Assembly: GCA_003153655.1 (NCBI GenBank)
Contig: PMAK01000089.1
Span: 1,684 to 7,441 of the forward strand
Source of the DNA: Phycisphaerales bacterium
GTDB taxonomy: Bacteria; Planctomycetota; Phycisphaerae; Tepidisphaerales; Tepidisphaeraceae
Direction: 5' to 3'
Length of the DNA: 5,758 bases
The notes under the pieces were generated by a model. It had not been told where the DNA came from. It searched no databases and saw nothing but the letters and a program-made list of their open reading frames with translations. Below, piece by piece: positions 3,476-5,758 of this stretch. The first letter of the stretch is position 1, and every line of letters begins with the position of its first letter. The position numbers and the translations under genes were made by a program.

Positions 3476-5758
3476 TTAGTGACACAAAGTAGATAGATGT
3501 TTGCAATATCGGCTTCGACCGAGAAGAAAAGGGGCAGTGAAAAGGAGTAAAATTCCCCTAGGTTCTGGCACATTTGTTGCCGTAAGGGTCGCTGATAGCG
3601 TTCCTGACGATTCGAAACTAATGTCAAAATACGATCCCGCCTCGGTGACATTGTCGCCATTTGAATCAAGGGGCTGAAATTCGATTGCTTCTGCATCCGC
3701 AAAAGTGTCAACCGCCCCCGTGCTCACGATCGAATACGGCGACCAGATTCCGTCGGTTTCATAACGTAAATTGTACTCTGCTACGTTTAAGTCAGCAGGC
3801 AAATCGACAGATGCGATTAGCGGGGCTCCGCCTTCCACTGCGAATAGGAAATCCGATCCGGAGTTCGGATCAACAAGATAGGGATTGTTATTTGTCACGT
3901 TAAAAATGAATTGATAGATATTCTGCAGAGTGCCGGACGTCGAAGACGGCTGAATCGCATTCTGTAGCAGAGAAGCAAAATTCGGCTCATTTGCTGTAGA
4001 CACGGCTGGCGCATTTGCTGCAATCTGGGCAATTACCGTATTTATAGAGTGCAGCATTCCGAATATCGGCAAGTCCCTGATGCAATTAGCGTCTGAGGAG
4101 GGTCCCGCCGCGAAAATCGCGTATGCCGGGTCTTGCAACGTCACCTGCGTTCCGATCGGGCTGCCAAATTGGGAGATTTGATCGCCATACAATCGATAGT
4201 TTGTATTCGAATAGCCGGGGTTGTTATACGAAGTTAAGCCTTCTAACTCTGATTGTAATGAGTTGTAAACCGCTTGACCACCGGGAGCGTTGAACGCAGC
4301 GGTTGTCAAACCTGACGCTTCACCGATTATCTGAGCTATTGCGCCGCCCAACGAGTGGCCGGTCAAGATAATATTTGCCCCCTTGTAGGTATCATCATCC
4401 TCTACGGCCTCGACAAATTGAGCTGCTGCAGACACGTCGTCGGCTAGGACTGAGTTCGCTGTCGATCCGCCAAAGGACATGTCGGCCGCGATTGTTTTGA
4501 ACGTCTGAAGTGAAGTATAACTGTTTTCAAGGCTTGCCACGGTGCCTTGGAACGCGATTACAATCTGGCTTCCGTCCGAATTCGAGTAAGCTTGCGCATT
4601 GAATGCCGGATTTCTGGCCGTACCCAATACGTAAGAATAGCCTCCATATCCGCTCGTCCCGCCATAGACATTATTGCTCAAATTTGCCAGCATCAGCAGG
4701 GGCTGCCAGATGAGCGTGGCTGAGTTGTTAGAGTAGCTGACCAAGGATTGACCTGAGGGACTATTGTTTTGGGTCGTTTGAATTGTGGGACTGGTGTTGT
4801 CAAAGGTACCCGTCAACGAACTGGCTGTCAGGATTTTGTAGGAATCGCCGCTCGTCGGCACAAATCCACCGCCAGCAGTTACATTTAAGTTCCCGGCCAG
4901 CGTCGCACTGCCTGTAACTTGAAGCGAGTCAAAGTTTCCGGACGCCACAGTGCCGTTGATGCGGATATTCAGGGCACCAGGCGATTGCTGAGAATAATTG
5001 CCCCCGATGTAAAGGGCTCCAGGTGTCGTGAATGTTCCCGGCGCAACCGCGCCGGCGTTGGACACAGTGCCCATGATGGTTGCGTTGCCTGAAAGTGTAC
5101 CGCCCGCCGAGATGTTAACCCCGTTCGCGACGGTCACGGTGCCATTTCCATTGTTATCGGCGATGATAGTCAATGTACCGGGCGTGCCGCCGGACCCTGG
5201 ACCAATGTTCAGTTCTCCTGCCACGGTGAGAGTATTCCCAGCCGTATTAAGCTCAACACTATCGCCTTGGACGTTGAGATTGTTGGCTGCGGAGTCTTCT
5301 GTAAGCGTGACGTTGTATGGGGTCGTGAAGCCAGTGTTGAAATCGGCGTCGATCATGGATGTCGGCACAGTCGCCGGAGACCAGTAGGATGACGTTGACC
5401 AATTGCCGTCTTGTGGCTGAGTCCACGAAACGGCGGTCACTGAGAGTTCGAACACCGTGCCGCCGCCGAAGGTACCGCCGGACAATGTGGTTCCGTACAA
5501 GGTGCTGCCGGAGACCAGGTCGATTCCGCCAACCTCGTTGGTATCATTGAATGACGCCAGCACGGCGGGCGTGCCACCGGTAATGGGCACCGAGAACACT
5601 GTGCCCTCGCCATTGGCACCACCTTCTGCTGTAGCGCCGTATAGCATGCCGCCGGAGAGGATCAGGTTGCCGACGACAGGGACGGGTAAAGTCCCGGTGG
5701 CGTCATTGAACGACGCGAGAATGGTAGGCGTGCCGCCGGTAATGGGCACCGAGAACAC
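3476..5758 (-). CDS. Exported GloVer-repeat / class 3 lipase-like protein with PEP-CTERM-like tail, N-terminus missing
   Basis: This is probably a secreted or surface-anchored esterase/lipase. The 760 visible residues continue past the right edge; the GTG at 5758 lies within a repeat (VFSVPITGG) and is not the true start. Domains, numbered from the edge: GloVer repeats at about 1-106 (motifs GGMLYGATAEGG, GSTLYGTTLSGG and GTVFSVPITGG); a beta-rich, Asn/Gly-rich passenger-like region at about 108-350 (GNWSTSSYWSPATVP, then GGNYSQQSPGALNIRING and SGDSYKIL). An alpha/beta hydrolase region follows at about 355-575. It has VIAFQGT (400-406), the nucleophile elbow TGHSLGG with S469, a probable acid D526 in YGDQISQFG and a probable base H570 in MLHSINTV. 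The C-terminus reads NVPEPRGILLLFTAPFLLGRSR (split as VPEP, a short hydrophobic run, then Arg), which resembles a PEP-CTERM sorting signal. About ten extra residues follow it, which is unusual. Substrate unknown. Confidence 0.82.
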   Translation of the reverse strand: MFSVPITGGTPTILASFNDATGTLPVPVVGNLILSGGMLYGATAEGGANGEGTVFSVPITGGTPAVLASFNDTNEVGGIDLVSGSTLYGTTLSGGTFGGGTVFELSVTAVSWTQPQDGNWSTSSYWSPATVPTSMIDADFNTGFTTPYNVTLTEDSAANNLNVQGDSVELNTAGNTLTVAGELNIGPGSGGTPGTLTIIADNNGNGTVTVANGVNISAGGTLSGNATIMGTVSNAGAVAPGTFTTPGALYIGGNYSQQSPGALNIRINGTVASGNFDSLQVTGSATLAGNLNVTAGGGFVPTSGDSYKILTASSLTGTFDNTSPTIQTTQNNSPSGQSLVSYSNNSATLIWQPLLMLANLSNNVYGGTSGYGGYSYVLGTARNPAFNAQAYSNSDGSQIVIAFQGTVASLENSYTSLQTFKTIAADMSFGGSTANSVLADDVSAAAQFVEAVEDDDTYKGANIILTGHSLGGAIAQIIGEASGLTTAAFNAPGGQAVYNSLQSELEGLTSYNNPGYSNTNYRLYGDQISQFGSPIGTQVTLQDPAYAIFAAGPSSDANCIRDLPIFGMLHSINTVIAQIAANAPAVSTANEPNFASLLQNAIQPSSTSGTLQNIYQFIFNVTNNNPYLVDPNSGSDFLFAVEGGAPLIASVDLPADLNVAEYNLRYETDGIWSPYSIVSTGAVDTFADAEAIEFQPLDSNGDNVTEAGSYFDISFESSGTLSATLTATNVPEPRGILLLFTAPFLLGRSRYCKHLSTLCH
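5544..5758 (-). repeat. Near-identical GloVer repeat units, 159-bp period
   Basis: The segments 5544-5599 and 5703-5758 are nearly the same at DNA level; their last 21 bases (5579-5599 and 5738-5758) are identical. The offset is 159 bp, exactly 53 codons, so the reading frame is kept. The array reaches the window edge and probably continues. Recent tandem duplication or gene conversion is the likely cause. Confidence 0.8.

Noticed and set aside
5028..5387. Plus-strand 119-codon frame inside the lipase-like gene
   Set aside because: It is antisense to the beta-rich region and its Pro/Val-rich sequence mirrors the Gly/Asn/Thr-rich real protein.

Overview
The window reads as part of a transmissible plasmid: a compact transfer/partition/replication backbone on the left half (about 1-2930), followed by a cargo region (about 3130-5758) with a different protein style. 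No ribosomal or tRNA gene is present, so the host can only be inferred. The cargo protein combines GloVer (Gloeobacter/Verrucomicrobium-type) repeats, a beta-rich region, a class 3 lipase-like domain and a PEP-CTERM-like tail. That combination is most familiar from Planctomycetota, Verrucomicrobiota and related bacteria with many exported proteins. The backbone genes resemble those of Gram-negative broad-host plasmids.

Layout. (1) 1-758, minus: N-terminal part of a MobF (TrwC/TraI) relaxase, cut by the left edge. (2) 759-1105: a divergent intergenic region with a GTGG/CCAC cluster (possible oriT), two 17-bp odd palindromes exactly 20 bp apart, and a repeat array with 24-bp period that looks like a centromere/operator. 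(3) 1106-1735 and 1732-1998, plus: a ParA ATPase and a ribbon-helix-helix partner overlapping by ATGA, a ParF-ParG type partition cassette. (4) 2000-2028: short inverted copies of the partition motif between the convergent partition and replication genes. (5) 2041-2664, minus: a winged-helix, RepL-like replication initiator. (6) 2648-2931: a likely replication origin with three 21-bp iterons, inverted operator-like copies next to and across the rep start, a GC-rich stem-loop and a perfect DnaA box. (7) 3133-3441, plus: an unknown small membrane protein. (8) 3476-5758, minus: a large exported lipase-like protein, missing its N-terminus at the right edge.

Together, Rep with the iterons and host DnaA would start replication. 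ParA and the RHH protein would segregate copies using the repeats upstream of parA and probably repress their own operon there. The relaxase would nick a nearby oriT for conjugative transfer. The lipase-like protein is probably host-interacting or nutritional cargo. The most interesting observations are the recurrence of the partition motif at three places (upstream of, inside and downstream of the par operon), the paired palindromes with a terminator-like T-run facing no known gene, and the GloVer/lipase/PEP-CTERM architecture on a mobile replicon.
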